From: Serratia symbiotica
Lineage (GTDB): Bacteria; Pseudomonadota; Gammaproteobacteria; Enterobacterales; Enterobacteriaceae
DNA: 64,000 nt
Assembly: GCA_011754105.1 (NCBI GenBank)
Contig: JAAKDF010000005.1
Span: forward strand, 30,471 to 94,470
Direction: 5' to 3'
A program made the position numbers and the translations under genes. How positions within the stretch are numbered: position 1 is the stretch's first letter; each line of letters begins with the position of its first letter. A model generated the notes under the pieces. The model saw only the letters and a list, made by a program, of their open reading frames with translations. It was not told where the DNA came from and made no database searches. Shown here piece after piece: positions 22,903 through 35,313 of this stretch.

Positions 22903-24006
22903 ATGACGCCCGATAATTTTTCGATTAAACGTTACAATGATCAACTAGCGGAGAAAACCACTCGGCTAAAGACATTGCTGGCACCGTTCAATGCACCCGA
23001 ACCAGAGGTATTCTACTCACCAGTGAAACATTACCGCATGCGCGCCGAATTCCGTATCTGGCATGATGCAGATGAGATGTACCACATTATGTTCGATCAG
23101 CACACTAAGCAGTGCTTGCGCGTCGATCAATTCCCAGCTGCTAGCAAGTTGATCAACCGCCTGATGGGCGCACTGATTGCTGCTATCAAGCCGAACCCGG
23201 TGCTGCGCTATAAGCTGTTCCAGATTGATTATCTGTCGACACAAAGCGGCAAAATCATCGCTTCGCTGTTGTATCACCGTAAGCTGGACGAATCCTGGCA
23301 GCGGAACGCCGAACAGCTGCGCGAAGATCTGCGCGCCCAGGGTATTGACCTGCAACTGATTGGACGTGCATCGAAGATGAAAATCATGCTATATCAAGAC
23401 TTTGTTGATGAAGTTCTGCCGATCGCTGGCCGCGATATAATCTACCGCCAGGTGGAAAATAGTTTCACCCAGTCCAATACGGCAATAAACGTGCAAATGC
23501 TGGAGTGGGCGTTGAAGGTGACCGCATATTCAAAAGGTGATCTGCTGGAACTGTACTGCGGCAACGGTAACTTCTCGCTGGCGTTGGCACGCAACTTCGA
23601 ACGGGTATTGGCTACTGAGATAGCCAATCCTTCCGTTGCAGCGGCGCAGTATAACATCGCGGCTAACCACATTGACAACGTGCAAATTATCCGTATGGCG
23701 GTGGAAGACTTTACGCAGGCGATGAATGGAGTGCGCGAGTTTAACCGGCTAAAGGGCATCGATCTGAGCGGCTACAACTGCGAGACGATTTTTGTCGATC
23801 CGCCTCGCAGCGGGCTGGATGACAATACGATAAAAATGATACAAGCTTATCCACATATTTTGTATATCTCATGCAATCCGAAAACACTGTGTGACAATCT
23901 GGTAACGTTGCAGGAAACACACCAGATCAGCCGCCTGGCGCTGTTCGACCAATTCCCGTATACTCACCACATGGAATGCGGTGTACTGCTGGAAATACGT
24001 AGCTAA
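22903..24006 (+). CDS. trmA: tRNA (uracil-5-)-methyltransferase TrmA
   Basis: Makes m5U54 (ribothymidine) in the T-loop of tRNAs using S-adenosylmethionine. The track ORF starts at 22882, but the ATG at 22903 after GAGAAG gives the usual 367 residues. SAM-binding motif [15 protein letters not shown], the [11 protein letters not shown] motif, the nucleophile cysteine in YISCNP and the C-terminal glutamate in MECGVLLE are all intact. The upstream neighbour in E. coli (btuB) is missing; downstream yijD-fabR are convergent as expected. It looks functional. Confidence 0.96.
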   Translation: MTPDNFSIKRYNDQLAEKTTRLKTLLAPFNAPEPEVFYSPVKHYRMRAEFRIWHDADEMYHIMFDQHTKQCLRVDQFPAASKLINRLMGALIAAIKPNPVLRYKLFQIDYLSTQSGKIIASLLYHRKLDESWQRNAEQLREDLRAQGIDLQLIGRASKMKIMLYQDFVDEVLPIAGRDIIYRQVENSFTQSNTAINVQMLEWALKVTAYSKGDLLELYCGNGNFSLALARNFERVLATEIANPSVAAAQYNIAANHIDNVQIIRMAVEDFTQAMNGVREFNRLKGIDLSGYNCETIFVDPPRSGLDDNTIKMIQAYPHILYISCNPKTLCDNLVTLQETHQISRLALFDQFPYTHHMECGVLLEIRS

Positions 24007-24041
24007 TTTAACTAAGGTGACAATTCGGCAGCCCTGATTTA

Positions 24042-24409
24042 TCACTCTTGGGCATTTTTATTCAATCTATTACGCTTCTTAAGTTTAAACCCTATCCAAA
24101 ACATCAGCACCACGCAGAGGATAGACAGCAAGAAATTAGAGCTAATTTGCGGGTGCTCCACACTCATGATGGCACTGTACAGCAGAAACCCAGCAGGAAA
24201 CCAGCGGCCAGCTTCGGAATGCCATCTAGCATGGCGCGATTCAGATAACGTTTTTGCAGGTAGTAAACTGTCAGCAACAGTGCGATTATCGGGAAGACTG
24301 AAAACGGCACCGCCGAGTTGAACAAGGTGGTAAACGAACTATTAATCGAAAAGCCGACAATCAACGTTAGCAGTAAGGTGCCATTCTTACGGTCGGGTTT
24401 TTCCATCAC
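24042..24409 (-). pseudogene. yijD: yijD homologue, frameshifted inner-membrane protein
   Basis: YijD is a small multi-spanning membrane protein of unknown role encoded downstream of fabR. The first frame (24164-24409) gives [17 protein letters not shown] and [21 protein letters not shown]; a frameshift near 24185 moves the rest ([31 protein letters not shown]) to another frame, ending with TGA at 24042. A single indel may have inactivated it recently, since the remainder is well kept. Confidence 0.82.
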
Positions 24410-24422
24410 TTTTATCTTTTAT

Positions 24423-25055
24423 TTACACGTGGAACACAGGAGCTTTTTCTTGCTCACGGCGATACCAGTAATAAGCACCTTTATAAATCATCCGCAATTG
24501 CAGCACTAACCTTTCTTCCAACTGTCGACGTTGTTTAAGATCAATATCCAGTGCTTCTGCGCCAGCACTAAACACTATAGTTACCATAGCTTCCGCCTGC
24601 GCTTCGGTAAAGCTGCGCGGCATTTGGTTTTCGAGCTCAAGATAATCCGCTAGTTCGGCAATAAAATGCTGGATCTCTCGCGCTACGGCCGCACGAAATG
24701 CAGAGGAGGTGCCAGAACGTTCACGCAGCAGCAAGCGGAATGCATTAGGATTGTCGCCGATAAATTCCATAAAAGTGGAGACGGAAGTACGGATCACGCT
24801 ACCGCCCTTGGCGATGCGCTTTCGCGCCTGGCGCATCAACTGACGCAACATCAGGCCACTCTCATCGACCATGGTCAGTCCTAACTCATCTACATCACGG
24901 AAGTGGCGATAAAACGAGGTAGGCGCGATCCCCGCTTCGCGTGATACTTCCCGCAGGCTTAGGCTAGCAAAGCTACGTTCGGCGCTCAGTTGGCTGAATG
25001 CGGCTTCGATCAGAGATCGACGCGTCCGCTCTTTTTGTTGTGCTCTGACGCCCAT
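24423..25055 (-). CDS. fabR: TetR-family repressor FabR of unsaturated fatty acid synthesis
   Basis: Represses fabB and fabA in response to unsaturated acyl-ACP/CoA. A 210-residue TetR-type protein: helix-turn-helix [20 protein letters not shown] at residues 33-52, then an all-helical ligand domain with [15 protein letters not shown] and [18 protein letters not shown], and the end [11 protein letters not shown]. Close to E. coli FabR but with a shorter C-terminal tail. Starts at [10 protein letters not shown]; divergent from the sthA remnant with a 70-base perfect hairpin between them. Appears functional. Confidence 0.95.
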   Translation of the reverse strand: MGVRAQQKERTRRSLIEAAFSQLSAERSFASLSLREVSREAGIAPTSFYRHFRDVDELGLTMVDESGLMLRQLMRQARKRIAKGGSVIRTSVSTFMEFIGDNPNAFRLLLRERSGTSSAFRAAVAREIQHFIAELADYLELENQMPRSFTEAQAEAMVTIVFSAGAEALDIDLKQRRQLEERLVLQLRMIYKGAYYWYRREQEKAPVFHV

Positions 25056-25081
25056 ATGTATATCCAGAGTAAGTTACATTT

Positions 25082-25151
25082 CATTAGTCTAACGCCTTAA
25101 GCTGGGCAATAAAGCAAATTTTATTGCCCAGCTTAAGGCGTTAGACTAATG
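25082..25151. repeat. long perfect inverted repeat between fabR and sthA remnant (32-bp arms)
   Basis: Arms 25082-25113 and 25120-25151 pair without mismatch around a 6-base loop (GCAAAT). It lies upstream of fabR and of the sthA remnant, so it is not at a gene end and is not a normal terminator. Confidence 0.92.
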
Positions 25152-25274
25152 CGCTTAATCACAGTTCCGATTTAAACCAACTATGTGCTGCCCTAAAAAT
25201 CTTATGGTGATTGGGTCGTATAACGCTATGATATTAGGATACCGTTATAATTTTGTATAAAAATAGGGCTTTCC

Positions 25275-26555
25275 TGCATGCAATAACACTATCAATCGCG
25301 ACAATAATGTCGGCGGTGGATGTACCCATTTCCATCCAAAGCCCTCCGCCACGCCATCCGCCTTATTATCGAATTCAACCAGAACCCCCGATTTACAACA
25401 ACTAACGCACGCTCAGCGTGACACTCCCTGACATTCTACCTACCCCAGGCCGACAACGTCATTAACCAGCAAACCCTTATGCTCCAAGCCTTCTATGCCC
25501 GCAATCAATGTAAGCTGTTCGCCGAAGAGGCACGCTTTATCGATACTAACACTATCAGCGTCGGTTTTATAGACGGCTCCCAAGACACCATCCGTGCCGA
25601 CCATATCCTGCTCGCCCGCTGATCGCGCCCTTATAATCCGGCGAACGTCAATTTTAACAACCAGCACATTTACGACAGCGACTCGATCCTTCAGCTGCAC
25701 CACTAACCGCGCCATGTGATTATTTACGGTGACGTGGTCATCGGTTGCGAGTACGTTTAGATTTTCCGGGGCTTGAATGTCAAGATGGATCTGATCAATA
25801 CCCGTGATCGTTTTCGATCAGGAAATGGCAGATTCGCTGTCTTATCACCTCTGAAAAAACGGTGTCGTTATCCGCCACAACGAAGAGTTCGAGTAGATCT
25901 AAGGCACTGAAGACGATGTGATTATTTACCTAAAATCAGGCAAGAAAGTGAAGGTGGAATACTTACTGTACGCCAATGACCGTACTGTGAATATCCACTC
26001 ATTAGGGTTGGGAAAAATCGGATTGGAGCCTTACAGCCGCGGCTTGCTGAAAGTAAACAGCATGTACCAAATCACACTAATGCATGTTTATGCGGTAGGT
26101 GATGTGATCGGATACCCAAGTCTGGCATCAGCAGCCTACAATCAGGGCCGTATTGCCGCGCGGGCCATCACTCCCAGCTAAACCAAAGGCCATTTGATCG
26201 AAGACATTCCAACCGGTATTAATACCATTCCGAAAATTAGCTCCGTCGGAAAAACAGAACAAGAACTAATGAAGATGCCATACGAAGTGGGCCGTGCCCA
26301 GTTCAAACATCTGGAACACACACAAATCGCTGGGATTAACGTTGGCTGCCTGAAGATCAGGTTCCATCGTGATACCCAGGAAATCCACTGCTTTGGCAAA
26401 AATGCGGCAGAGATAATCAGCATCGGTCAGTCGACCATGGAACAGAAATTTGAAGGCAATACTCTCAATATTTCGTTAATACTACCTTCAACTATCCAAC
26501 CATGGCCAAAACCTACCAAGTTGCCGCGCTAAACGGCTTAAACCGCCTGTTTTGA
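25275..26555 (+). pseudogene. sthA: sthA pseudogene (soluble pyridine nucleotide transhydrogenase)
   Basis: SthA (UdhA) balances NADPH and NADH. Broken frames start near the FAD site (RDNNVGGGCTH-like), continue through NQNP and NTFYLPQADNVINQQTLMLQ-like sequence, then in cleaner frames [48 protein letters not shown] and end ALNGLNRLF. The N-terminal nucleotide-binding glycine motif is missing and there are many stops. It converges on the oxyR remnant with an 18-base overlap of the old stop regions. Confidence 0.9.
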
Positions 26556-27140
26556 CCCATTGCTAATGTAGTTCTGCATATGTTCGCGGATCTCTTTAAC
26601 CAAGTGTTTATAACGGCGGCGCAACGGAGAACCGGGGCGGTATACCAAGGCAATGGTGCGCTTCGGTTCAGGTTTGTAGCAGTCCAGATAGCAGCTACCA
26701 TATTGCGCAGTGTTTCTAGGCTAGTGGCGCGAAAGTGAGTATCCTCATCCGGCACCTGCCTGAAAATACAATCTCATTGCCTGATCGCGTAGACAGTGGC
26801 TATCTTCTAACATAAGTAATTTCTCTCCCGCTAAATCTGGCATCGCCACAGGCTCACGCTGCGACCAGTGGTGGTCAGAATAATATCGCTAGATGCTTCA
26901 TCGGTTCATCAAATAACGGTACTTCGATAAAGGCTTCCCGTTTCATTTACCTGCGCCAGACTGGCACAGTCCAGCTTTGGAAAAGTGTTATACATTGGGA
27001 TGATTTGTGGCAGCAGATAAGGCCCCACGGTTGGGACCATGCTTATATGCAGCGGCCCAGACATAGCTTCGCCTTGCTAGCTGGCCATATCTTTCAAGAC
27101 GTTGACTTCACGTAGCACGGTACGCGCTTATTCCACTAGC
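26538..27140 (-). pseudogene. oxyR: oxyR pseudogene (LysR-type peroxide regulator), 5' part deleted
   Basis: OxyR senses hydrogen peroxide and activates katG, ahpCF and others. Minus-strand fragments match its effector domain: VLREVNVLKDMASQ near 27110, VPTVGPYLLPQIIPM, EKLLMLEDSHCLRDQAM (containing the region of the redox cysteine), DEDTHFRATSLETLRNMVA and the end RRYKHLVKEIREHM. The whole DNA-binding domain is gone; the sequence joins metF at about 27140. In E. coli katG, gldA, argCBH and others lie between metF and oxyR, so a deletion removed them all. Confidence 0.85.
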
Positions 27141-27142
27141 AA

Positions 27143-27615
27143 CACATATGCTTGGATAAGCAGCGACAGAGATATAAAAGTCACCAATGTCTTTCAGCAG
27201 CGTCACCAGATCGGTGGTGTACATTTTAGGCTTGCCACCGTCCGTAGGTAGCAGATCGCTGCGCAGCGCTACGATATCGCGGATGCCGCTTCTTTATCAA
27301 TCGCTAGCGATATCGCGCAATTGATCTGGGCTAGCGTCGATGCAGGTTAGGTGCGAGGCAGCCTCCAAGCCGGTGCCGAGCATTAATTCCCTTAATGATG
27401 CTGTGTGTGCGTTCACTCTCGCCGGAGTTAGCCCCGTAGGTAACTGAAACGAATTTAATTTTGAGGCTGCTTAGCTGATAGATCGATTTCCATATGGTGT
27501 CTTCTATCTCGCGGGTAAGCGGTGGAAAGAACTTGAATGATACGTTAATCTGATCGTTTAACTCCTCCAGACTCTGATTTAGCGCTGCCTGCTAGTTTGC
27601 GTGATAAAAACTAAT
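27143..27615 (-). pseudogene. metF: metF remnant (methylenetetrahydrofolate reductase, N-terminal part)
   Basis: MetF makes 5-methyl-THF for methionine synthesis. From 27615 downward the minus strand reads SFYHAN, stop, then AALNQSLEELNDQINVSFKFFPP, IWKSIYQLSSLKIKFVSVTYG, ANSGESERTHSIIKGI and later fragments, matching the first ~150 residues. The start ATG has become ATT. The C-terminal half is deleted at the junction with oxyR. Confidence 0.85.
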
Positions 27616-27654
27616 ACCCTGTCAGCATCTTATCGATTATTGCACTGCAACAAT

Positions 27655-27678
27655 AAACATCTATACGTTTAGATATTT
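27655..27678 (-). promoter_or_regulatory. candidate MetJ operator upstream of metF remnant
   Basis: On the minus strand three consecutive 8-mers, AAATATCT AAACGTAT AGATGTTT, match the met box AGACGTCT at 5, 6 and 6 of 8 positions. Position and tandem arrangement are as in the metF promoter of E. coli. Confidence 0.5.
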
Positions 27679-27837
27679 ATAGAGAAATTGCCGCTGGTCG
27701 GTTAAAGAGTCAACAGGAAAGTGGGAGTAATAAGATGATTAATCTTCATCTACTAAGCGAAATAATTTCATGATGAAAACAGCCGTCATTAATTTGGCAG
27801 GAAAAGTGCGGGGGCGCGGTAAAGCGCCCCTAGAGAA

Positions 27838-29150
27838 TTACAGTATTTGCGTCAGAAGGTTTAGGTCTGACTGGATCGCGCTCGCAGTCACATCGCGGCC
27901 AGCGCCGCCCGGCCAACGGATCACCAACGGATTATCGAGATACCAGCGGCTTTCGATAGCGAAAACGTTATCGCACGGCGGCAGCGAAGCCATTGGGTGT
28001 TTAGGACGCACTGCTTTCACACCGACGCGCGCTCCTTACCGTTAGCATCAAAACGTGCTACATGACGCAATACTAGCCCCATTTCTCTGGCAGCGTCAAA
28101 ATGCTGCTGTATTTGCTGATTCAGTACATCACCGTTCTCAAAAAACTGGTCAATGAAACCCTGCTCACAGCCCGCTGGCACTAGCAAATTGACCCGTGCC
28201 TGATTAGGATCAATGAAATAGCCCGCTTCGCGCGCCAAGACCACACATTTGTGCATTATGTCCTGACCAGATAGATAAATTCGTGGGTCTAGTGTCAGTC
28301 AGCCCTTGCTGCTAGGCTTGATCAGACCAATTCGGTGAACGGGACGGTGCCATCGTACTGTAGGAATAGCCAAGACAGAGTGCCGGGGAAAATACCGTTG
28401 ATCTCTATAGTGCTGTCACCGCTGTCGCGTAGATCGTGCACTGTATGGTTGACTGGCCGCAGGCCAGCACCCACGGTAATGTTATACAACCAATGGAGAC
28501 CAGTATTGGCGAAAGCATCGCGGATTTGGCGATAAGTGCCACCGTCCGCCGCCCTGGCCAGCTTATTGACACTAATCACATGAAAACCATAGCTGGCGAA
28601 ATTCGGATATTGCTTAACTAAGTGATCGCTGGCAGTGAGGTCAAGCACCACCAGACCATTAAACGGGTGCGCGCATCCACAAGAACAGCTACTCTTCTTC
28701 CAGCTACTGCGCTTCTTATTTGAAGAACGCCAGCGCGTGGCTAGAGTCTAGCCCACTGTAGTTTAGTAGGCTATGGTAGCTTATCCACCACCCCCGCTAG
28801 ACTGAACTCAAAGTCGCTGCGGGCGGAAATATTCTTCTATTCATGGGCAAATAGTTCTAACCAGCGTGAACCGATATTGCCTTTGCCGAACAACACCATA
28901 ATTATATGTTTTTCAGCGCGGAACAAACTCTGGTGCAAGCCCTGAATCAGTAACCCAGTTGGCCCCTGGCGTAACACCGCCACCAGGCTGATGCCGTCTT
29001 CCGCTTACCAGAAAAACTCGACTTGCTAGTCTTTCAACTGCTAATAGAATCGGTGGCTGTGCAGTGGTTTTTACTTACGCCCGCCCATACCATCGATACC
29101 AGTATTAAACTTTCGCTTAATTACCTCTCGCCCGATAGCACAGAGTCCTG
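27838..29150 (-). pseudogene. metL: metL pseudogene (aspartokinase II / homoserine dehydrogenase II)
   Basis: Only the second half is recognisable. Minus-strand pieces: a region resembling DYQVEFFW and LIQGLHQSLFRAEKHII near 28900-29040, the NAD site MVLFGKGNIGSRWLELF, KQYPNFASYGFHVISVNKLA, YNITVGAGLRPVNHTVHDL, SGDSTIEINGIFPGTLSWLF, then AREAGYFIDPNQARV and the end ESRWYLDNPLVIR ... AIQSDLNLLTQIL. The aspartokinase domain is missing. Several frameshifts. Lies between metB and metF as in the metBLF order. Confidence 0.85.
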
Positions 29151-29199
29151 CAAAATATACAGGACGCTGCTAGACACTTCAGAGGTATAACACAACTAA

Positions 29200-29776
29200 A
29201 CTAGATTGTGTTCTGGTTTGATCGTCTGCTGCAACGCCGGGCTGAGAAAGGTGTTATCCACCATCACCTGTGCGCCCGACGCCGTATGCGCAGCGTCAAA
29301 AATCGCCGCAATATACACCACCAGCAGCAACGGGTTGTTAGAGAATTCGATCAGCACTAACTTCGGTTTTTGCGCTAACCATGCTGTAGCGCTTTTCCAT
29401 TTCCCTAATTAATAAATAGCCCCCGTTAGGCACCGAGTTTGTTTAGGCTATCAAACAAACTGTAGCTGCCGCCATAGCAGTCATGCGGGGCCACTAGCAG
29501 TTTACCAAGATTCAGCAACAAGGTCGTCACCAGGTGGAGCGTTGACATCCCGCTAGCGGTAATCACCGCACCGCTTCCATATGCTATAACTGCCAACGCA
29601 CGTTGTATCACATTACGCTTGGGGTTACTGCGGCGCGAATAGTCATGAGCGCGTGGCTGGTTGAAACCGATAAAGTTATAAGTGCTAGACAGATGGATCG
29701 GTGGAATAACGCAGCTGTGCTGTTTATAGTCATTCAGGCCGCTGCGCACGGCAATAGTATTTATTTTACACGTCAT
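29200..29776 (-). pseudogene. metB: metB pseudogene (cystathionine gamma-synthase)
   Basis: Starts at the ATG at 29776 with MTCKINTIAVRSGLND and reads cleanly for about 117 residues, including HLSSTYNFIGFNQPRAHDYSRR and LVAPHDCYGGSYSLFDSL. A stop follows at 29426; beyond it KPKLVLIEFSNNPLL and VMVDNTFLSPALQ-like pieces remain until about 29200. The PLP lysine region (SCTKYLNGH in the family) and the C-terminal domain are missing. Non-functional. Confidence 0.88.
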
Positions 29777-29835
29777 ACTCAGCTCTTCTGGATATCGGTA
29801 AAGAAGAAGCCTCAAAGATTAGTCGCAATAAATAT

Positions 29836-29867
29836 AGAAGTCAAAACATCTAGCCGTCCAAATATCT
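29836..29867. promoter_or_regulatory. MetJ operator (four tandem met boxes) between metB remnant and metJ
   Basis: Four adjacent 8-mers AGAAGTCA, AAACATCT, AGCCGTCC and AAATATCT match the met box consensus AGACGTCT at 6, 6, 6 and 5 positions. Location in the divergent metB-metJ interval is as in E. coli. Confidence 0.7.
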
Positions 29868-30083
29868 TTGCGTGTATTTTAAGAACCTCCCCTAATACCC
29901 GCTAAAATTAAGTCAGTTTGATATGACGATAGAATGTTAATTAGAACTTATAGATAAAGCCTATTGATCGTCAATACTCAATAAATTGAGTCTCACCAGA
30001 AGGGACATTTATTTAGTGAGAACAGTTAAAATCGGGCATAATTGACCAATTTTGTAATTTTTCTGATAAATCTAGGGTGTCCT

Positions 30084-30401
30084 ATGGCTGAGTGGAACGG
30101 CGAGTATGTCTGCCCTTACGCTGAACACGGTAAAAAAAGCGAGCAAGTAAAAAAAATCACGGTATCCATCCCGCTGAAGGTGCTGAAAATTCTCACCGAC
30201 GAACGAACTCGTCGCCAAGTGAACAACCTGCGCCACGCTACTAACAGCGAATTGCTGTGCGAAGCGTTTCTGCATGCCTTTACCGGCCAGCCGCTACCGA
30301 ATGATGAAGACCTGTGCAAAGAACGCATCGATGAGATACCAGAAGCCGTAAAAGTGCTGATGCGTGAACTGGGTGTCGATCCCAATACCTGGAAATATTA
30401 A
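30084..30401 (+). CDS. metJ: methionine repressor MetJ
   Basis: Ribbon-helix-helix repressor that uses S-adenosylmethionine as co-repressor and binds tandem met boxes. The track ORF starts at 30042, but the ATG at 30084 gives [20 protein letters not shown], the conserved start, and the normal 105 residues. The DNA-contacting beta-strand [15 protein letters not shown] and helix [23 protein letters not shown] are identical to those of E. coli as I recall it. The C-terminal third varies more ([17 protein letters not shown]). Divergent from metB; converges on rpmE across a terminator. It is intact although metB, metL and metF nearby are all dead. Confidence 0.97.
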   Translation: MAEWNGEYVCPYAEHGKKSEQVKKITVSIPLKVLKILTDERTRRQVNNLRHATNSELLCEAFLHAFTGQPLPNDEDLCKERIDEIPEAVKVLMRELGVDPNTWKY

Positions 30402-30429
30402 TGAAAGGGCACCGAAGGTGCCCTTTCAT
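30401..30429. terminator. bidirectional terminator between metJ and rpmE
   Basis: ATGAAAGGGCACC pairs perfectly with GGTGCCCTTTCAT over a 3-base loop (GAA). It serves converging metJ (+) and rpmE (-). Confidence 0.85.
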
Positions 30430-30446
30430 ATGACTGTAGGATAATC

Positions 30447-30662
30447 TTATTTCTTAGCGCCGAGTACGCTGAAACGCTTGTTGAAGCGGTCTACACGGCC
30501 ACCGGTAGCAACATCACGCTGCTTGCCAGTGTAGAACGGATGGCATGCGCCACAAACATCCAGGTTCAGATCGTGCCCCACAGTAGAGCGAATTTTGATC
30601 ACGTTACCGCAAGAGCAGTTAGCAGTAACTTCTTCGTATTTTGGGTGGATACTTTGCTGCAT
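30447..30662 (-). CDS. rpmE: 50S ribosomal protein L31
   Basis: Zinc-binding type L31, 71 residues, located at the central protuberance and linking the two subunits. The zinc cysteines are visible in CSCGNVIKI and [19 protein letters not shown] and [19 protein letters not shown] are conserved. GAGG precedes the ATG. Divergent from priA, as in E. coli. Intact. Confidence 0.97.
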   Translation of the reverse strand: MQQSIHPKYEEVTANCSCGNVIKIRSTVGHDLNLDVCGACHPFYTGKQRDVATGGRVDRFNKRFSVLGAKK

Positions 30663-30831
30663 GGGAAACCTCAGTTAAGGCCGTCTCGCTATCCAGCCCT
30701 ATTGTGCCAGATACCACACGTGGTTGATAATAGAATTTGGTATCGAATTATACCAAAGGCGCTAAATTGTACAGAATTAAAAGTACTATGCAATCGGAAA
30801 GGCGTATTTCCCCATGCGCCGTGTAAACTGA

Positions 30832-33057
<2,226 letters not shown>

Positions 33058-33090
33058 TGCCAATAACAGTGCTGATTCAGTGGTTCTAAT

Positions 33091-33102
33091 GTAAACGTTT
33101 AC
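33091..33102. promoter_or_regulatory. perfect palindrome resembling a LacI/GalR-family operator
   Basis: GTAAACGTTTAC, a 12-base perfect palindrome of the type bound by LacI-family repressors, lies between priA and the cytR remnant. CytR itself belongs to this family; the target is unknown. Confidence 0.35.
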
Positions 33103-33308
33103 CATCGAAATGGAGGATGAATGCTAAAAAGCGTTTTCTATTCACAATTTTATGCAAATTAGGTAACAAATTTAGGACATATTCTCTTTAGAATGTAGGC
33201 TCGCTGCATACAGAATATTAAATCGCAAATGACGCTAGACAATAACTATACCGCCCGACAGCAACTCAGTAGTCGCTTAGACGTGGGGCTGACGTAAGGA
33301 GATAATAT

Positions 33309-34318
33309 TTGGAAAATAAGAAAAAATTACCGATATTGACGATGAAAGACGTTGATAAAATAACAGGCGTTTTAACAGAAACCATATCGCCAGCGCTAAT
33401 GAATCCGAAAAAAGTATCAACACTGACGCGTCAGAAAGTGGAACAGGTCGTGCTGGCTTTGCGCTATTCCTTTCGTGGCCTGTCACGCACTATAAAAAGC
33501 CAGGAATCCCGCACTATTTTAGTGATCACTTCAGACATCTGCGATCTATTTTTCGCCGAAGTAATCCAGGGAATATAGCACACTGCTACGAAACAGGGCT
33601 ATTTGGTGATGATCGGCGACTGCGCACACCAACTTCAGCAGAAACACACCTTCTTCTACCTCATAATCATCAAACAGATAGGCAGCATGCTGTTACTAGG
33701 CTCCAACCAGACCCTTAACGTTAGCAAGGAAGAGCAGCGCCATATACCATCGATGGTATATAGCCAACGAAGTTTCCCCGTTGTTGGAATTACCAACAGT
33801 ACATATCAATAACCTAACCGCCGCCTTCGAGGCCGTGCATTATTTATACCAGTTAGTACATCGGCAGATCGCTTATATCACTGGGTCGGAACAGATTTTG
33901 CTAAGCTACTATCGGCTACAAAATTACATGCAATCGTTACGTCGCAATGGCATTAGCGTCGAAATCAGCTATATTAACCGAAGTGACTTTACCTACTAAG
34001 CATGCGCTCAGGCGCTGGCGGCGTTTATGGTTCAGCCTAAACCGCTAACGGCGGTCTTCTGCCATAGGCATGTGATGGCGATAGGCGTACTGTCACAAGC
34101 GAAAAAAATGAACTTGCGGTTGCCGCAATATCTATCAATCGTCGGCTTTGACGACATCGAACTGGCATAATATTGCGTTCCGCCGTGAACCACAGTGGCA
34201 CGGCTACGCTACCATATCGGTAGAAATGTTGGAGCAACTATATGGATAAAAAGTATCGAGTGGCTCGCGGCTATTAGATATAAAGCTGATTATCCGTGGC
34301 AGCAACGCTGCCCCTAAA
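33309..34318 (+). pseudogene. cytR: cytR pseudogene (LacI-family nucleoside-catabolism repressor)
   Basis: The first ORF carries TMKDVDKITGVLTETISPALMNPKKVS, a helix-turn-helix with several unusual changes, then QESRTILVITSDICDLFFAEV. After a stop: MIGDCAHQLQQKHTFFYLII, KQIGSMLLLGSNQT, ELPTVHINNLTAAFEAVHYLY, then GDFTY and LSIVGFDDIELA followed by IIRGSN. All parts are in order but in several frames. Located between priA and ftsN as in E. coli. A small perfect palindrome lies at 33743-33760. Confidence 0.88.
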
Positions 34319-34389
34319 AGCTAGTAAAATATATTATTATTCAGTAACATGTTAGACTTATCCCCTAATCATAATACAGCAGAATAATA

Positions 34390-35210
34390 GTGGCACAAAA
34401 AGACTATGTAAGCCGTGGAAACGTGGCAAAAGCTAGGCATAAACCATTTAGCCGTACAAAACGTGGCTCTACCAAGGTCTCCAAAACCTTGCTGGCACTG
34501 TCCGCTGCCCTGCTGGTGATCTTTATTGGTGGCTTCTATTTCATCATGCACAAAAAGCCGAACAGCTTGCCATTGCTGCCAACGCCCAACAACCGTCCAG
34601 GCAATAGCCTGCCACCAAAACCTGAAGAGCGTTGGCGATATATCAAGGAGTTGGAAAACCGCTAGATTGGCGTGAAAACCTCAACCGAACCTACAGCTAG
34701 CGGTGAAGTGAACGCCGAAATTACGCAGACCGCTGAGCAGCAAAAACTGTTAAAACAAATGCAGGCTGATATGCAACAGGGTCCAATACAACTCAATGAG
34801 GTGCCGTACAACACCCATTCACAAGTCACTGCGCGTGGCAATAGCCATCAACAACAGCAGGTCGGATCCAATAAGCAATCTATTTAACAATGGAGCGATC
34901 AGCGCACCGGCTCAGCCTCCGATTGAACCGAAGCTGGCAGTGAAAAGGACATACTTAAGCAGGAAGTTAATACTGAATCTAAACAAAAATGTATGGTGCA
35001 GTGCAGCCCCTTCCGCACTCCCGATCAGGCTGAATCCGTCCGCGCACACTTGGCTTTTGAAGGTATCGAAGGCCACATCACCACCTGTGATGGCTGGAAT
35101 TGTGTCATACTCGGCCCCTACAGCAGCCGCGAAACGGTAGACAAGAATCTCGATCGCCTGCAGGTTATTGGGCCATGTCAAGTTGTATTACCCGCGCCGT
35201 GGGGGGTTGA
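34390..35210 (+). pseudogene. ftsN: ftsN, truncated by stop after the essential helix; may still encode a working short protein
   Basis: FtsN triggers septal peptidoglycan synthesis. The first ORF (34390-34665) encodes 91 residues: a basic cytoplasmic tail with MAQKDYVSRG, a membrane segment (LLALSAALLVIFIGGFYFIM) and the periplasmic E domain LPPKPEERWRYIKELENR. Then TAG stands where E. coli has glutamine 93, exactly at the end of the E domain. Beyond the stop the linker (QMQADMQQGP) and the SPOR domain ([24 protein letters not shown]) remain readable but with frame breaks near 34870-34990 and 35175. In E. coli the E domain in the periplasm suffices for the essential function, so the 91-residue product could be active. 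The gene as a whole is classed as pseudogene with that caveat. Confidence 0.85.
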
Positions 35211-35313
35211 AAAGCGCCAATTCCCCCCCATTTATTCTCTCAACATTACTCATATTCTCAGCATAAGCAGAGACTATGAGTGCTTTCTTTCTGTATTCAA
35301 CCAGGATATGCTC

